Shown one piece after another: positions 51,733-62,238 of a stretch of 64,000 nt of DNA (position 1 is the first letter of the stretch; each line of letters begins with the position of its first letter). Origin of the DNA: Porphyra umbilicalis. Taxonomy: Eukaryota > Rhodophyta > Bangiophyceae > Bangiales > Bangiaceae. The notes beneath the pieces were generated by a model. The model had not been told where the DNA came from, did not search any database, and worked only from the letters and a program-made list of their open reading frames with translations. A program made the position numbers and the translations under genes. Location of the stretch: assembly GCA_002049455.2 (NCBI GenBank), contig KV918783.1, positions 124,001 through 188,000 on the forward strand. The letters are read 5' to 3'.

Positions 51733-52863
51733 TCACAGGAAACGTATATTGAACAGCGTCTGGAGGCCTTCGTTCCCGTGGCGGATCTCGGTGACAAACT
51801 GCGTTAGCGCCGCTCGGATTGAAACGGTCTTGAGGTCGGCGCTGTCGGCGCACTCCATCAGGGTGGCCACAAGAGCAGAGGTCTCGAGCGACTCGGCGTT
51901 TAGAGCTTGACCGTAGAAGTGGTTAGGGGCACAGAAAAACGCGTTAAGAGTGTCCCTCACTTGCGACGCGAGCTCAACGTCCGATATATGCGCAAACTTC
52001 AGCCCAGCAGTGCGAAGCTGAGCACCAGAGCGAATAGAGTAGGGGTTTTCTGACCCGTAGATCTCAACGTTAGCACCAGCGTGCCTCGCTTGCACCCCAA
52101 CAGTCCGCAAAACATCGCTCAAGCTCTTTCGCTTAGCCGGGGTGTACTTCGGCTGCTGCATTGACCGAAACGTTCGGTCAAGGGTGTCGAGGGCTGCCGC
52201 TCGCGCCTCTTCGTTGGTGCAAGCCCCGCCAAATGCAGGGACAACGGGGGGCTCCGGTACAGTGCGATCACCGTGGGGCACGCGATCCGCCGCAAGAGCG
52301 CCGGCAAGTCGGGCAGTCCCAGGATTCGCACCGGCGTCCAGCGCGGCCGCGACTGCAGCATCTGCATCTCTGGTCCGTGGCTGAGCTGCCGCGCCGCCCA
52401 ATCCCGCGTCGTCGACTATCGTTGATCTGGCGACGTGGGACGCCACGTGCAACTCTCGCCCAGAATCGCCAGCCGTCGCTATCAGAGACTGCTTGGCGCG
52501 AGCCCGCTTCTCTTTCAATTGGCGAGGCGTAAGCTCCCGGGCATCGATGATCACTTGGAGCCGGGTGTGCATTGCAGCGATATCGTGCATTTCGCACACG
52601 AACTTGGCCTCTCGCCCCTTGGGAATCACGCATGACTGCATGTCCTCTGTGTGGCCTCGGATCTTGCACGTCATGCATGCCACAGGGCACACCGCGCACG
52701 TTGTCTGCCCACAACGGGTGACACACTGATAACAAGGATCTTGCACCAGTGGGCAGGTCGAAACCATATGACCCTGCATCCTGCATGCGCTGCAGCGTCT
52801 GACACGAACTGATGCTGGAAGTCCAATACGGGGGAAAGATCGGTAGCGAGCAGTTCGAGGCAT
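51733..52863 (-). CDS. Zinc-knuckle (CCHC) protein, function unknown
   Basis: The intact 376-residue frame starts at ATG 52863. Residues 24-37 form a canonical C-x2-C-x4-H-x4-C knuckle (C24, C27, H32, C37). A Cys-rich stretch follows (C44, C47, C51, C56, C59), then a second knuckle-like motif at C63, C66, H71 and C78 with wider last spacing. Residues ~85-130 are charged and helical (VIIDARELTPRQLKEKRARAKQ), ~150-220 are Ala-rich and probably disordered, and ~225-376 form a mixed domain with several helices. CCHC knuckles bind single-stranded nucleic acid and occur in Gag proteins and in RNA-processing factors. No protease, RT or integrase lies nearby, so it may be a domesticated or host gene, or the gag-like protein of an unrecognised element. 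Intactness beside many decayed elements is notable. Confidence 0.68.
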   Translation of the reverse strand: MPRTARYRSFPRIGLPASVRVRRCSACRMQGHMVSTCPLVQDPCYQCVTRCGQTTCAVCPVACMTCKIRGHTEDMQSCVIPKGREAKFVCEMHDIAAMHTRLQVIIDARELTPRQLKEKRARAKQSLIATAGDSGRELHVASHVARSTIVDDAGLGGAAAQPRTRDADAAVAAALDAGANPGTARLAGALAADRVPHGDRTVPEPPVVPAFGGACTNEEARAAALDTLDRTFRSMQQPKYTPAKRKSLSDVLRTVGVQARHAGANVEIYGSENPYSIRSGAQLRTAGLKFAHISDVELASQVRDTLNAFFCAPNHFYGQALNAESLETSALVATLMECADSADLKTVSIRAALTQFVTEIRHGNEGLQTLFNIRFL

Positions 52864-53359
52864 GCAGAACCGCGGTGTTAGAAATTTGATAGAGGTCTGT
52901 ACGAACGCAACTCAATAGTTAGAGCCGCTGCGAGCTGCCCCCAACCGCACGCACTGCAAACCAAATGCCACGAGCGTACCCGACGTCTGGGGCGCCCTGG
53001 TGGCATGAGCGCTGGCCAAGGCTCCAGATCCAGAAGGACCACCGCCCATGCTCGGCAGTCTCGATGACAAACATGTTCCCTGTTGCTGAAGGCCTGGTGC
53101 TGGATGGCGACAGTGACAGACCACACGTCGACGACGATGGTCGCGACGTCGACAGTGTGGAGAACGAATGTGGCCATGAGATCGGCGCCTCATGTGCCAT
53201 AACTGTGACCACAACTACGCGGCAGGCCATGTAACTTGTGGACTTTATCTTTGAAACAACGTTGGACTTTTCCTCATCTTTGAAGGAAACCTTTTCATCA
53301 CCAACTAAGAGTCAGTCCTAGTCCCAAGCAGGCAGGACAAAATTGGGGGACCAGCAATA
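52864..53359. other. Upstream region of the zinc-knuckle gene, ending in a MITE right end
   Basis: 52965-53234 is open on the + strand from an ATG with an acidic, plausible C-terminal half, but it is the opposite strand of the gene's promoter side and has no motif. 53334-53357 is a right terminus (TTGGGGGACCAGCAA, then TA) of the TTGCTG family without a visible left end. Confidence 0.35.
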
Positions 53360-53692
53360 ATGGTTATAAACGACAGTCAGAAGGCATCGAAGCCAATAGA
53401 CAGCCCGCATTGGGTGCGAGGACCTTGCATCCACCAGAACTCACTGTTTGTTGCCGTTTGATCCGCTTTTCTTGGCACGGAGCAAGCTGCCCACGCGAGA
53501 TGTTGAGGTTTTCTTCTGTCTCCTCGCCAGAAGTGCAGAAAAGAAGAGGAGCTGATGTTGATTTCCAGGCTGCATGGGCACATAGAAGCAATCAGGAGCA
53601 CCAGGCCAGTCCCAGGGGCGCATCTGATTCGTGGAGAGAGTCGGTCCGCAATTCAGTCTCTGTCCACCAGGACAAATTTCGGGGATCAGCAA
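53360..53692. mobile_element. Partial MITE copy, TTGCTG family
   Basis: The interior and right end match 43005-43335 in the left arm of the inverted repeat (shared AACGACAG...AGAAGGCATCGAAGCC and GGGGATCAGCAA, then TA 53693-53694). The first ~70 bp are replaced by the right end of another family member that stops at 53357. Confidence 0.75.
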
Positions 53693-53813
53693 TACTCTGC
53701 CGCCTTCGCGGCCGCATCAGCTACACGAATGGCACGAATAATGAAAGCGGGGGGGGACAGCAGCGGCCAGCCGCTGCCGTGAAAATTGTGGTCTTCTGGA
53801 TTGTAGCATGATA

Positions 53814-54150
53814 TGGCTGACCTCCAAAAACTGGCGGTTGCCGAGTGGTTGCAATCAATTAACAGCGTACGTAAACGGAAGAAATGGCTGAGAGTCATCC
53901 GAGTTCATTACAGCGTATCCACATGCAGCTCAGCGCACTGGAAACGCACATCAAGATCTCACGAAGTCTGAAGATTTTCGTTGATCTCGTGAGAAATCAC
54001 AGGTCCGGCCCCGAACTCTTTCCATGTCCTCTTCAGGCCCAAGCAAAGAGCCCAAACATCTCGGAGAATCTCATTAGAGAGCGTCGGAAATTCAAATGAG
54101 GGTTTTCGGTGTGTATAGCATATCTCTGCTCTGGACTTCATGTCGTCATA
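53814..54150. mobile_element. Partial MITE of the TGGCGG subfamily
   Basis: It starts after TA (53812-53813) with TGGCTGACCTCCAAAAACTG and matches the reverse complement of the right part of 55243-55684 for over 200 bp. Its right terminus is lost where the next element begins at 54153. Confidence 0.6.
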
Positions 54151-54152
54151 TA

Positions 54153-54698
54153 TTGCCCATCCCCGAATTTTGTGCTTGGGGACAGAGACAGAGACCGACT
54201 CTGAATAAGAGCACTCTGTTGGTTTGAAACGACAGTAAGAAAGCATCGCAGCCAATACAGTCAATCTCCATCCGTATCCCACTCTCCGGAAGAACAGGTG
54301 TCGTTGCCGTGTTGCACGGACGCTTTGGAATACTCATGTAGCCCGCTGGTTCGGAGCCGCACTTACTGAAACAAATACGGAATGATGACACTGATGGAGT
54401 TGATCTGACGTCTTGCAACACGCGCATCTGACTCCGCGATCTGAAGCACTTGTCTCTAAGCAGCAGGGACAGAGATGCTGAGGCACCTCCAGATGGCCGG
54501 AGTACAAGTCTTTAAGCACCCAGACAGTCCAGGATGTACTAGGGCATGCTTATGGAGCTGATGCTGATTTCCACGCTGTCTGGGCCCATGTAAGCAATCA
54601 GGAGAACCTATTCAGTCCCATGGGCGCCATTGATTGGTGGAGAGATTCGGTCCGCAAGTCAGTCTCTGTCCACCAGGACATACTTCGGGGATCAGCAA
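54153..54698. mobile_element. MITE copy with internal insertion, TTGCTG family
   Basis: The left end is TTGCCCATCCCCGAATTTTG after TA (54151-54152) and the right end is ACTTCGGGGATCAGCAA followed by CA. The flanks of the element match 42937-43335, but ~150 bp of other sequence sits inside. Confidence 0.65.
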
Positions 54699-55242
54699 CA
54701 CATGCAATGTCATGGTGTAAACGAGTACAATACCAACTGGTTGTGGCCCCCGCCTGTCCTAGTAATTGGAGTACTAGGTCTTAGTGAAAGATCTTTTAGT
54801 TCGCCTAATGAATAGGAACTGCAACACGAGGGCAACACTGGAAAACCTTTGAACCTATGCTGCGGTGCATGCAGTGGCAGAGCGATGAGCTCTCAGTTGC
54901 GCTGAAAATGTTCTGGGACACGACGGCAATCATGTAGTCGTTCTTTTCCTCTCCTTCAGGTTGGCGTGAAAAAGCTTCCGCCCGCCCACGTGCGGACGCA
55001 ACCATTTGAAGAGTTTCGTTTCGTTCCTTAGCCCTAATTGGACGACAAGACCCCTCGACGGATATTCTTAATATATTTGGCCGAATGTGCAGTAGCCTCC
55101 CTGCTTTTCATCACCACCTCAATCAAAGCCCAAACCGTGTGTGTGCCTGGCACGTGGGCCTTCATGCCAGGGTGACACCATGTTCAAAGCTCATTGGACC
55201 ACGTTTATCAATGATATGCTCGAAAACACCAGGTGCCTGGTA
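54699..55242. other. No gene recognised
   Basis: Moderate-GC unique sequence between two MITEs, without a frame above chance or a repeat match within the window. Confidence 0.4.
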
Positions 55243-55684
55243 TTGCTAACCTCCAAAAAATGGCGGTTGCAGAGATATGGGAGGCAGAGCCGACGAAACA
55301 GCATAGAAATGAAGTCGGATTGGCTGTTCGATGAGCCACGATCGTACTGTTGGCTGAGAGTTGCCGCCAGTAATCTTGCAAGCCAATCAACCTGTCTTGC
55401 AGAAGTCACGCAGAGCCATTGCAACCCACAATGAGATTTCCTGAGATTTTTTGAGCCGCTTGCTTGGGCCTGAAGAGGGCATGGAGAGGGTTCTCGGCCA
55501 GACCTGTGATTTCTCATGAGATCAACAATCTTCTTCAGACTTCGTGAGATCCTGATGTGTGTTTTCAGTGCGCAGAGCTGCATGAGGAGACTGTGTAAGG
55601 AACTCACAAGCCTTTCCATTTGTGCACGTACGCTGTTGAATGATTGCAACCACTCTGCAACCGCCATTTTTTGGAGGTCAGCAA
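55243..55684. mobile_element. TA-flanked MITE with 32-bp inverted ends
   Basis: TTGCTAACCTCCAAAAAATG at the left and its inverted partner at the right are followed inward by GCGGTTGCAGAG, about 31 of 32 bases pairing. TA stands at 55241-55242 and 55685-55686. It is a second subfamily, related to the TTGCTGATCC one only in its outer bases. Confidence 0.85.
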
Positions 55685-55686
55685 TA

Positions 55687-57130
55687 GAATGGGATACAGT
55701 GCATTCTCGTTCTAACGTCCACCCTGATTTACATAAATCTGCCAGATTGAAGTTTAAAGTCGCTTGTATCCGATTCGCTGAAAAGATTTGAAGCCTTCGA
55801 ACTATGCTTCGGTGGCTCGGCTTTCGAGGCTACCTTTCAGTCTTGTCGCGTGCGATTGGACCGTGAAGGGCGTTGTCACGATCATAATTAATTATCTGGC
55901 AACGTCCCCCACTGCCCTACACAGCGTTTTGTCCCCGATTCCTTAAAACTGGGAACTGCGAGATTCGAACACGCCCACCGATGGTTCGCAGAACAGTCGC
56001 ACATCGATCATGCGATCAAATGATGCCCACTTTTTGTTGATCTCGTAGACAGAGCCCGCAGTGGAGTTCAGAAGTGCTCGAATACCATCTGCACCGATAT
56101 TCAGTGGGAATTATCCTCACACCAGCACCTGCAGATTGGGCAATTGTCCGGCGAAGTTGCTGCCCCATGCTCATCAAGTATCTTTCCGATTCGCTGGTTC
56201 TAATCGTTCTGCGTATCGTGCTGAGAACTGTCCTGAAGTGGGAGTAAGATCATCCTGAGGATCGTGCTCAGGACTATCCTGGCGTCGGAGTACAATCATC
56301 CTGGGGATCGTCGTCATAGATTGAGTGAACGAGTGCGCAAGATTGATCTAGATTCCTGCCTCAAGGACTCGATCGTAGATGATAGCCTGCACTACTTCGA
56401 GTGACGTCGTGAGGAGGGTCTGCCGAAACCGATCAGAGAGCAAGACCTGCCCATGGGGCGTCGCTCCTGGGCCACAAAGCGTGTGCAGAGGGAACCTCAA
56501 TGTTACTTGGTAGTCGTGCGACCGACACGCTGTTTCCCGGCGCAGAGGGGATGGGAACTGGGTAAACATGCGTCGGCTCGCACATCGAGAATACCGTGAA
56601 GTCCCGGACGCACCCAGTCCCGATCTATCAATGATTGGGTCTCCTTCACGCGCAGTAAATTCGTTCTCAGCTCAGTGGCAATCTCGTCCCCTTTCGTCCT
56701 AACACAGCACGTCCCGAACTCGCAATCCCCGGTTCAATACGGTTCAGAAGCACTCGCACCAGTTTCTCAAGCGCATGAGTGATGTGTCAGATTGCAAGTT
56801 GGGCATTGCTCTGAACGAAGAAAATGTCCACAGGTTTGTGTTCACACTGTTGACGAAATAGGCAGACATTTTGTTTGCGGAAGAGGCAGTCAGACTATCA
56901 GTTGAACAAGTCCTCACATTTTGTTCGAATGACAGTCCCCGAGATGATCTGTGGGTCAGGATGACACTGCTTCTGGAACGATCCCAGAGTCAGTCCCGAA
57001 GATGATCCGTTGAACGAGTCCAGAACTGTAGTGATGAACTGCCGAATCACAGAGGTCACTCGAGAATCAGGCAATCTGAAAATGTAGGATTTTCGCTGAT
57101 CCACGGAACTTTTGTGCACATGATCCTCCG
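55687..57130. other. No gene recognised; two short tandem repeats
   Basis: All six frames are closed over short intervals. A 46-bp unit repeats about 2.5 times at 56203-56320 (core ATCATCCTGAGGATCGTGCT), and a ~60-bp segment is duplicated at about 56930 and 56990 (CAGTCCCCGAGATGATC and CAGTCCCGAAGATGATC). This is probably old transposon DNA. Confidence 0.45.
56203..56320. repeat. 46-bp tandem repeat, ~2.5 copies
   Basis: Units start at 56203, 56249 and 56295. The second and third are closest; the first has about a quarter of positions changed. Confidence 0.6.
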
Positions 57131-58730
57131 AATTCCCTGGCCTTTAGGACAGGGTGCTCTCAAAGTGTAGTGATGCACACATATACTTAGAGAATGGGAC
57201 TTGATCTCCGTTTCAGAGGTGGCAGTCTGCATTCGTGTCCTCAGGGATCTGTGGCATGGATTGCAGCAATATAATGTATGCATTATATTATTTAGATTAA
57301 TTCATGAATTAATTAATAGATTAATTCATCGGCCCTTCGAGCCCCTTGAATTAATTAAACTTATGGCAGGTGCAGCTATTTACACCAGGACTCACCAGGA
57401 CTGCGTCGTTGCGCCGTATTCCTCGGCGCTTGCAACCGTCCGGGGGCGGTAGCACCCATGACTTGGGTGGCACCCTGCCGGCAGCCACTAGGAGCTTAGC
57501 GGCGGCTGGCGGCCGGGATGGCTCCGTCCCGTCGACCTCAGCGTCGTGCTCGGCGCCGACCCCCGCGGGAGTGGCGGGGCCGGCCGCTGCCACGGCCGCA
57601 GCGGCTGGCGGCCGGGGCGTCTGCTCTCCTTTCGGCCTGCCCTGGTGTGGCTGCGGCCTGCCGTGTCCCGCCGACCACGGTGGGTGCCGGGGGGCTCCGC
57701 CCCCACCCCTGTCGCGCTATGGGCGGTGCTGGTGCCAGTGGGGCTTCCAGTACGAGGTAAAGGGGGTGATGGAGCATGACCGCCGGCACCTCCCGTGGCA
57801 GTGGGACGCTCAGATGAGTTGGGGGGGAGCATGGTGCACAAGCCCGTGGTGGGAACACGTACTGGGAAAGGGGGGGGCGGTGGGGGTGCGACGCGCTGGT
57901 GCCGTGTGTGTGTGAGGGCGGGAATCTGCTCAAGTGTCCTCTGTACAAATGCCGACGCCGTCGTGGTGGTCAGCGAGGGAGGTACGTGTTCTCGATTGGT
58001 CCATCTTCGTCAAAAAATGTAATAAAATGCATTAAAAATGATAAAATCAAAAAATGAAGTTAATTAATCTATTAATTAATTAAAGCCGGAGTAAAAAATG
58101 TATCATTTTTTCCATCCATGATCTGAGGGCGTGTCAGCGTTGGAAGGGTCGCGATGACGCTAAAAAGCGAATATAGTTACGTGGCTGAGAAGGACTCTCC
58201 TGCCACAAGGGCCACAGGGCCCGGACGGCGTCTGCCCCTCTGCCCCCCCCCACCGCCCCGAGTTGCGCACGGCGACCGCCCGCAGCGACTTCCGAGGTTC
58301 GACGCGCCCACGATAACCCGCGGGTGATCGTGCCTGCGCGCCGTCTTCTGTTGCGGCGGCTCGTCGGCGGTTGCTGACGCCACCTAGCGGCGCGGTTGGA
58401 TGCGCCCCATCGCGCGGCGATCAGTCCCACCCGCCTGCCCGTGCGCCGTGTCGGCCTCCCTGCCCGCCGTGCGCAGGTGCGCTGCGCGGCGGAGTGACGC
58501 CCCTTCTGTGGGCGTCGCGCGACGCCGGCGGACCGCCGCCGCTGCTGAGGCGGCGGCGGCATCCCTTTCCCCGCCCCACATTCTCCCCGCCACGGCAGCG
58601 TGGCTGTACGTGCCCCCGTGCGCGCTCGCGGCTATGGAGCCGACCGGCATGCCCGGTGTCGATGCGTCGCCGAGCGCGCCACCGCCCTGAAGGCCAGGGT
58701 ATTGCACGCACGTGCCTGGAATCATGCTGA
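57131..58730 (-). mobile_element. Element A, copy 3 (reverse), interrupted by element B
   Basis: Starts GAATTCCCTGGCCTTTAGG (reverse of the A right end), is interrupted at 57255-58120 and resumes with ATCTGAGGGCGTGTCAGCG. It ends with ATTGCACGCACGTGCCTGG then AAT. It differs from copy 1 by about 14% over the 165 bases I compared. Confidence 0.75.
57255..58120 (+). mobile_element. Element B, copy 2: hAT-type non-autonomous element
   Basis: The 866-bp copy of 19578-20505 lies in the same window orientation, with the same ends CATGGATTGCAGC and CCATCCATG. The flanking 8-bp duplication is ATCTGTGG (57247-57254) and ATCTGAGG (58121-58128), one mismatch. Over the first ~475 bp I count only about six differences from copy 1. 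An internal ~120-bp segment of copy 1 is replaced here by ~60 bp of other sequence. Confidence 0.85.
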
Positions 58731-59065
58731 GGCCATCTCACAGGAGCTGTGCATGGCTGTCTCAAAACATTCTTGCGCGTCTACTCGTTATAGATTTACA
58801 AGCCGGCAAATTTAGAACTATCCCGGCGATGAAATACCGACCCGCAGTGTAGCGCCTTTTCTCGGTCAGAATCCTGAGACCGTTACAGTCATTATTCGGT
58901 TAAATCCGTCCCGGTTATATCCACAGTGGATATCACCGGGCCGAAGAACGCACCACAGGCGCCGAGAGAATGGGGAATGTGGCCTGCAATCACATTTATG
59001 GTGGACCTTTTGAACTTATTCTCAGGTAGGATCAACTTACTCAAATCCTAGCTCATCCTACAGGA
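58731..59065. other. No gene recognised
   Basis: Moderate-GC sequence with no frame or repeat assigned; flanks element A and a small frame. Confidence 0.4.
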
Positions 59066-59374
59066 ATGGAACGCAATGTTGCCCGCGCAGATTGCCCGCC
59101 GGTCTGCCTAAAGGCGGACTGCCTGCCCAACAGGGCCAACACTGAGCTCAGACGCCAGCCTGATGACGTTCAGCCTGTTGCTGACAACAAAAACTTGGAC
59201 GTGTCTTCTCTAGTAGCCATGATGGCCAACACGACGCTGCAGTGCGAGTTCGAGAGCGTCAGCGGTGAGGACCATGCGCAGGTGATGCGTCGCTGGGTGG
59301 TGGTCGAGACCAATGTTGAGGCCATCGATGTGAAGGTTGACGTGGTTTTGGCTGGTGCGGACGATGAAGAGTGA
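59066..59374 (+). CDS. Small hypothetical protein, 102 residues
   Basis: ATG 59066 (context GGAATGG) opens a frame with balanced composition: a Cys-containing N-terminus, a polar middle, and an acidic, Val-rich C-terminus (EAIDVKVDVVLAGADDEE). Stop at 59372-59374. There is no motif, signal peptide or homologue I recognise. It may be a fragment of a larger gene or chance. Confidence 0.28.
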   Translation: MERNVARADCPPVCLKADCLPNRANTELRRQPDDVQPVADNKNLDVSSLVAMMANTTLQCEFESVSGEDHAQVMRRWVVVETNVEAIDVKVDVVLAGADDEE

Positions 59375-61245
59375 TGGGGCATGGTGGGTCGGTTCGAGGC
59401 ACACTCTTGCGTGATCAGGTTCTGAGAAGGCAAGTAAATTTGGATTTCATCTCGTCCGAGTTCACCGTGAATGCTCTCTTTCGTACTTCTCTTTCTTCCC
59501 AGTAGTATTGACATGACCTCATGGCAGCCGATCGCAAGTCGAGCCAGAGGAACCTAAGTACTGTCCGCCACTGTAAACAAATGGCGATGGATATAACCGA
59601 ATAATGACTGTACCTGTCGGCTCACTCCGTCCTCACATTGTCTGATATGGAGCCGAACTGTCCCACACCACCAGGCCCCGCACCACCAAATTTGGAACTG
59701 CCAGAGGCGGTCCGCTCCAGAAGCCATGGCGTTTGAACAGCATCTGGCGCCTCAATTCGTTACCCAGCGCGCATATGATCTACGCCAACTTCGGTTTTGT
59801 TTCGCATAAGTCTCTTGTATCCGTGGACGTTATAACGAGAATGCACTGTAGACTTGACGTCCTGGCAATTTGAACCCACAAAAGCGAACTGTGCTTCGTG
59901 AAGCACCGAAGTTATGCATGCCCCACATCAAGTAGCCCCAACAGGTAAGCTCTCTCAAGCAAGGGCCGGAGCCTTTGTTTTGGAAGCGTGACCTCCCTAT
60001 CTCCCCGGCTCCGGATCCGGGCAAGGCCGTGCCGTCGCCCGTGGTCGTGTCCCAAAACCCGCCGGCCGCGCGGGACGGAGCACGCGCGAGGCCTCTCCCG
60101 CCCCCCCCTGCGACGCTGCCGCAGCCGCTGCCGACGTGACAGCGGCGCGCCCTGCCGCGAGCCGTCGACAGCGCGTGCCGGGGGGGGAGCCCCCCCGATT
60201 GGATGACCCGCCGCGGCCCACGCGCCTGTGATCTGTGGCCACGAGCGGCCCGCCGGCCTCCGCCACCGCATCTGCTCGCGCGTCTGCTGTAGGGCTTTGG
60301 GCAGCCCTCGACAGCCTTGCTACCGTCGTCGAAGGCGTCGGTCGGCGGGCCGCAGGTGTGGGACCCGCCGTCGTCGTCGCCATGGCGGACGGGGGCGTTG
60401 ATCCACGTTCCACCATCAAGGCACGACTTTGAATTGAGGGTGGAGGCGGTGAACGCTGGCAGCCACCCGCGCAGCGTCTCGGCGCCCACGTCACCGTCGT
60501 TTCAGGGCGGATGGCGGGCCCGTGGCGGACCTTGTGGGGCCCATGCGCATGCATGACGGGCTGTTGATTCACGGCGCCGCGGGGGACGCGGGGCCGCGCA
60601 TCGGGACACGCATCGCACAAGGACGATGGGGGGAGAAACGCCATCCCCCCAGCCTCCGACGCGCGCACGTGTGGCGTCCCTGCGTTCCTGCGCGGCGCTT
60701 CGCGCGCTCAGCGCCTTCGGTCCATGGCGGGCCCCCGCCCCCCCCACGTCGCCATGCCCCGCCAAACCGTTTGCGTCCCTGGTCGCCGCCGGCGTGGCCG
60801 CGCTGCCGCCGCCGGCCGGACCCCACCCCGCACGCCCCTCAATTCATTATTGCCTGTCGCGTCACCGGCCAGTCCCGCACGGCCGACCAACGTGCCTCGA
60901 CGGCGGGCGGGGTGCTTTGGTGTCGGGATCGCCGCCACCGCCGTCACTCGACGACGACGCGCGGTGCTGGGGGGCTCTGCCGCTCGCGCGGCAGACACGT
61001 TGGGGGTGACGGGTTGAAACGGGCGGTGGGCGGCGGGCGGGCCGGCGGCCGGACCCGCACGATCCCGCCCCTGGGGGCTGGATCGCGGCGGTCGACAGAC
61101 GGGGCGCGGTTGTCCAACGCTCGAGGCGCGAGGGCTTGGGGGGGGGGGGGGGGAGCGTAGGTGGCAGCCACGACGGCAGCAACGGGACTCGTCCTTTGGG
61201 TAGCGCCTGCGGTGCGGACAGAGGCCTGCCCGCCGCGGGTCGTGG
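59375..61245. other. Unassigned, turning GC-rich after 59990
   Basis: 59375-59880 is moderate in GC with no frame. 59990-61245 is open on both strands because of composition, with Ala/Arg/Pro/Gly-rich translations. Short protein-like pieces on + near 60300-60420 and 60520-60600 (for example MRMHDGLLIHGAAGDAGPRIGT) cannot be linked. A 16-base G run stands at 61138-61153. Confidence 0.35.
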
Positions 61246-61533
61246 GTGGCACGTGCCCCAGCGCGTGCCACCGCGCGCGTGCGGGTGGGAGTGTGGCGGC
61301 GCGTGGCAGACTCTGGGGCGCGCCGGGGGGGTAGGCCAAGAGTGTGTCATGGGGAGAGGGGCGCCGGCCACATAAGTCGGCACCACCAACCTTTCCCGCC
61401 GGAGCCAGCCCCGACACCAAGACGCACCACCACTAGCTCATCACACCCACCTCTGTCGCTCACGTTCCCCACCACCGATCGTACTCCTTGCCGTTGCACT
61501 CCTCCCCTCCTCCCCCTCCCCCCTGCCGGCAGC

Positions 61534-62238
61534 ATGGTACGCAAGCTGGCCGCCGCAGTGGCCTTCCTGGTCGCCGCCACTGTCGCGCACGCGGCGGCGG
61601 TGCCCGACACCCTTCCAACCACCTCCCACGCCGTGACGTGCCCCTCTCACAAGACGTGGCATGCGCCGTCGGGCAACGCTGTGAAGATCCCCGCCGCCGC
61701 CGTCACCAACGACAAGATGTGGACGGCCGGGTGGACCAGGAAGTACTCGTGGGCATTGAACATGAACACGCTCGTGTGGGGGGTCAACAAATGGGCCAAG
61801 GGCACGATCCGGGCGGGCAGGGGCGTCATTTCGTACCGCGTCAGGGTGCCGGCCAATGGCCGGTACCGGTGGTCGGCCGAGATGGCGTCGCCGCACACGA
61901 CCGACTGGAACGACTTTTGGGTGCGCTTCCCGGCGGGCGTCGCCAGGCAGCGATTTGGCAGCCCGTATGGCGTGGGCGGGCGGTGGCTCAAGGTCTACTC
62001 CAACGTCGGCCGCAACAAGTTCTCGTGGGGAGGCGGCACCGTCGACCACAACCCGCACATGCTCATCACGCCGTGGCTGTACAAGGGCCAAGTCGTCGAG
62101 TTCCGTATCTCGGGCCGGTCCAACCAAGTCAAGATTGCCTACTTTGGGCTCCACCGCTGCAAGACAACGGGGCGGGGGAGCCCATCGTGTAAAAACTTGA
62201 ACAAGATCAAGAGAGCGCCGGTCGCGCGGTGCTGGTGA
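61534..62238 (+). CDS. Secreted four-cysteine protein, family unknown
   Basis: A 234-residue intact frame; ATG 61534 has a good context (GGCAGCATGG) after a long pyrimidine-rich leader typical of a short 5' UTR. Residues 1-20 form a signal peptide (positive VRK start, Ala/Val-rich core, AHA cleavage motif). The mature part is basic and Trp-rich, with an alternating pattern of beta strands (for example YRVRVPANGRYRWSAEM, DFWVRFPAG, VEFRISGRSNQVKIAYFGLHRC) like a carbohydrate-binding beta-sandwich. Four Cys (one near residue 36, three in the last ~45 residues) suggest two disulfides. The phrase order 'strand, WNDFWVRFP, then VKIAYFGLHRC' looks like an extracellular binding module, with cell-wall or adhesive function as an inference. 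No membrane anchor. Frame intact, and codon use is strongly GC3, consistent with an expressed host gene. Confidence 0.82.
   Translation: MVRKLAAAVAFLVAATVAHAAAVPDTLPTTSHAVTCPSHKTWHAPSGNAVKIPAAAVTNDKMWTAGWTRKYSWALNMNTLVWGVNKWAKGTIRAGRGVISYRVRVPANGRYRWSAEMASPHTTDWNDFWVRFPAGVARQRFGSPYGVGGRWLKVYSNVGRNKFSWGGGTVDHNPHMLITPWLYKGQVVEFRISGRSNQVKIAYFGLHRCKTTGRGSPSCKNLNKIKRAPVARCW

Noticed and set aside
55950-56030. tRNA-like T-arm (GATTCGAACAC) on the minus strand
   Set aside because: No acceptor stem partner, D-arm or anticodon arm at the right distances; only the T-loop consensus matches.
56203-56320. CRISPR-like repeat array
   Set aside because: The units are contiguous with no spacers; it is a plain 46-bp tandem repeat in a eukaryotic setting.
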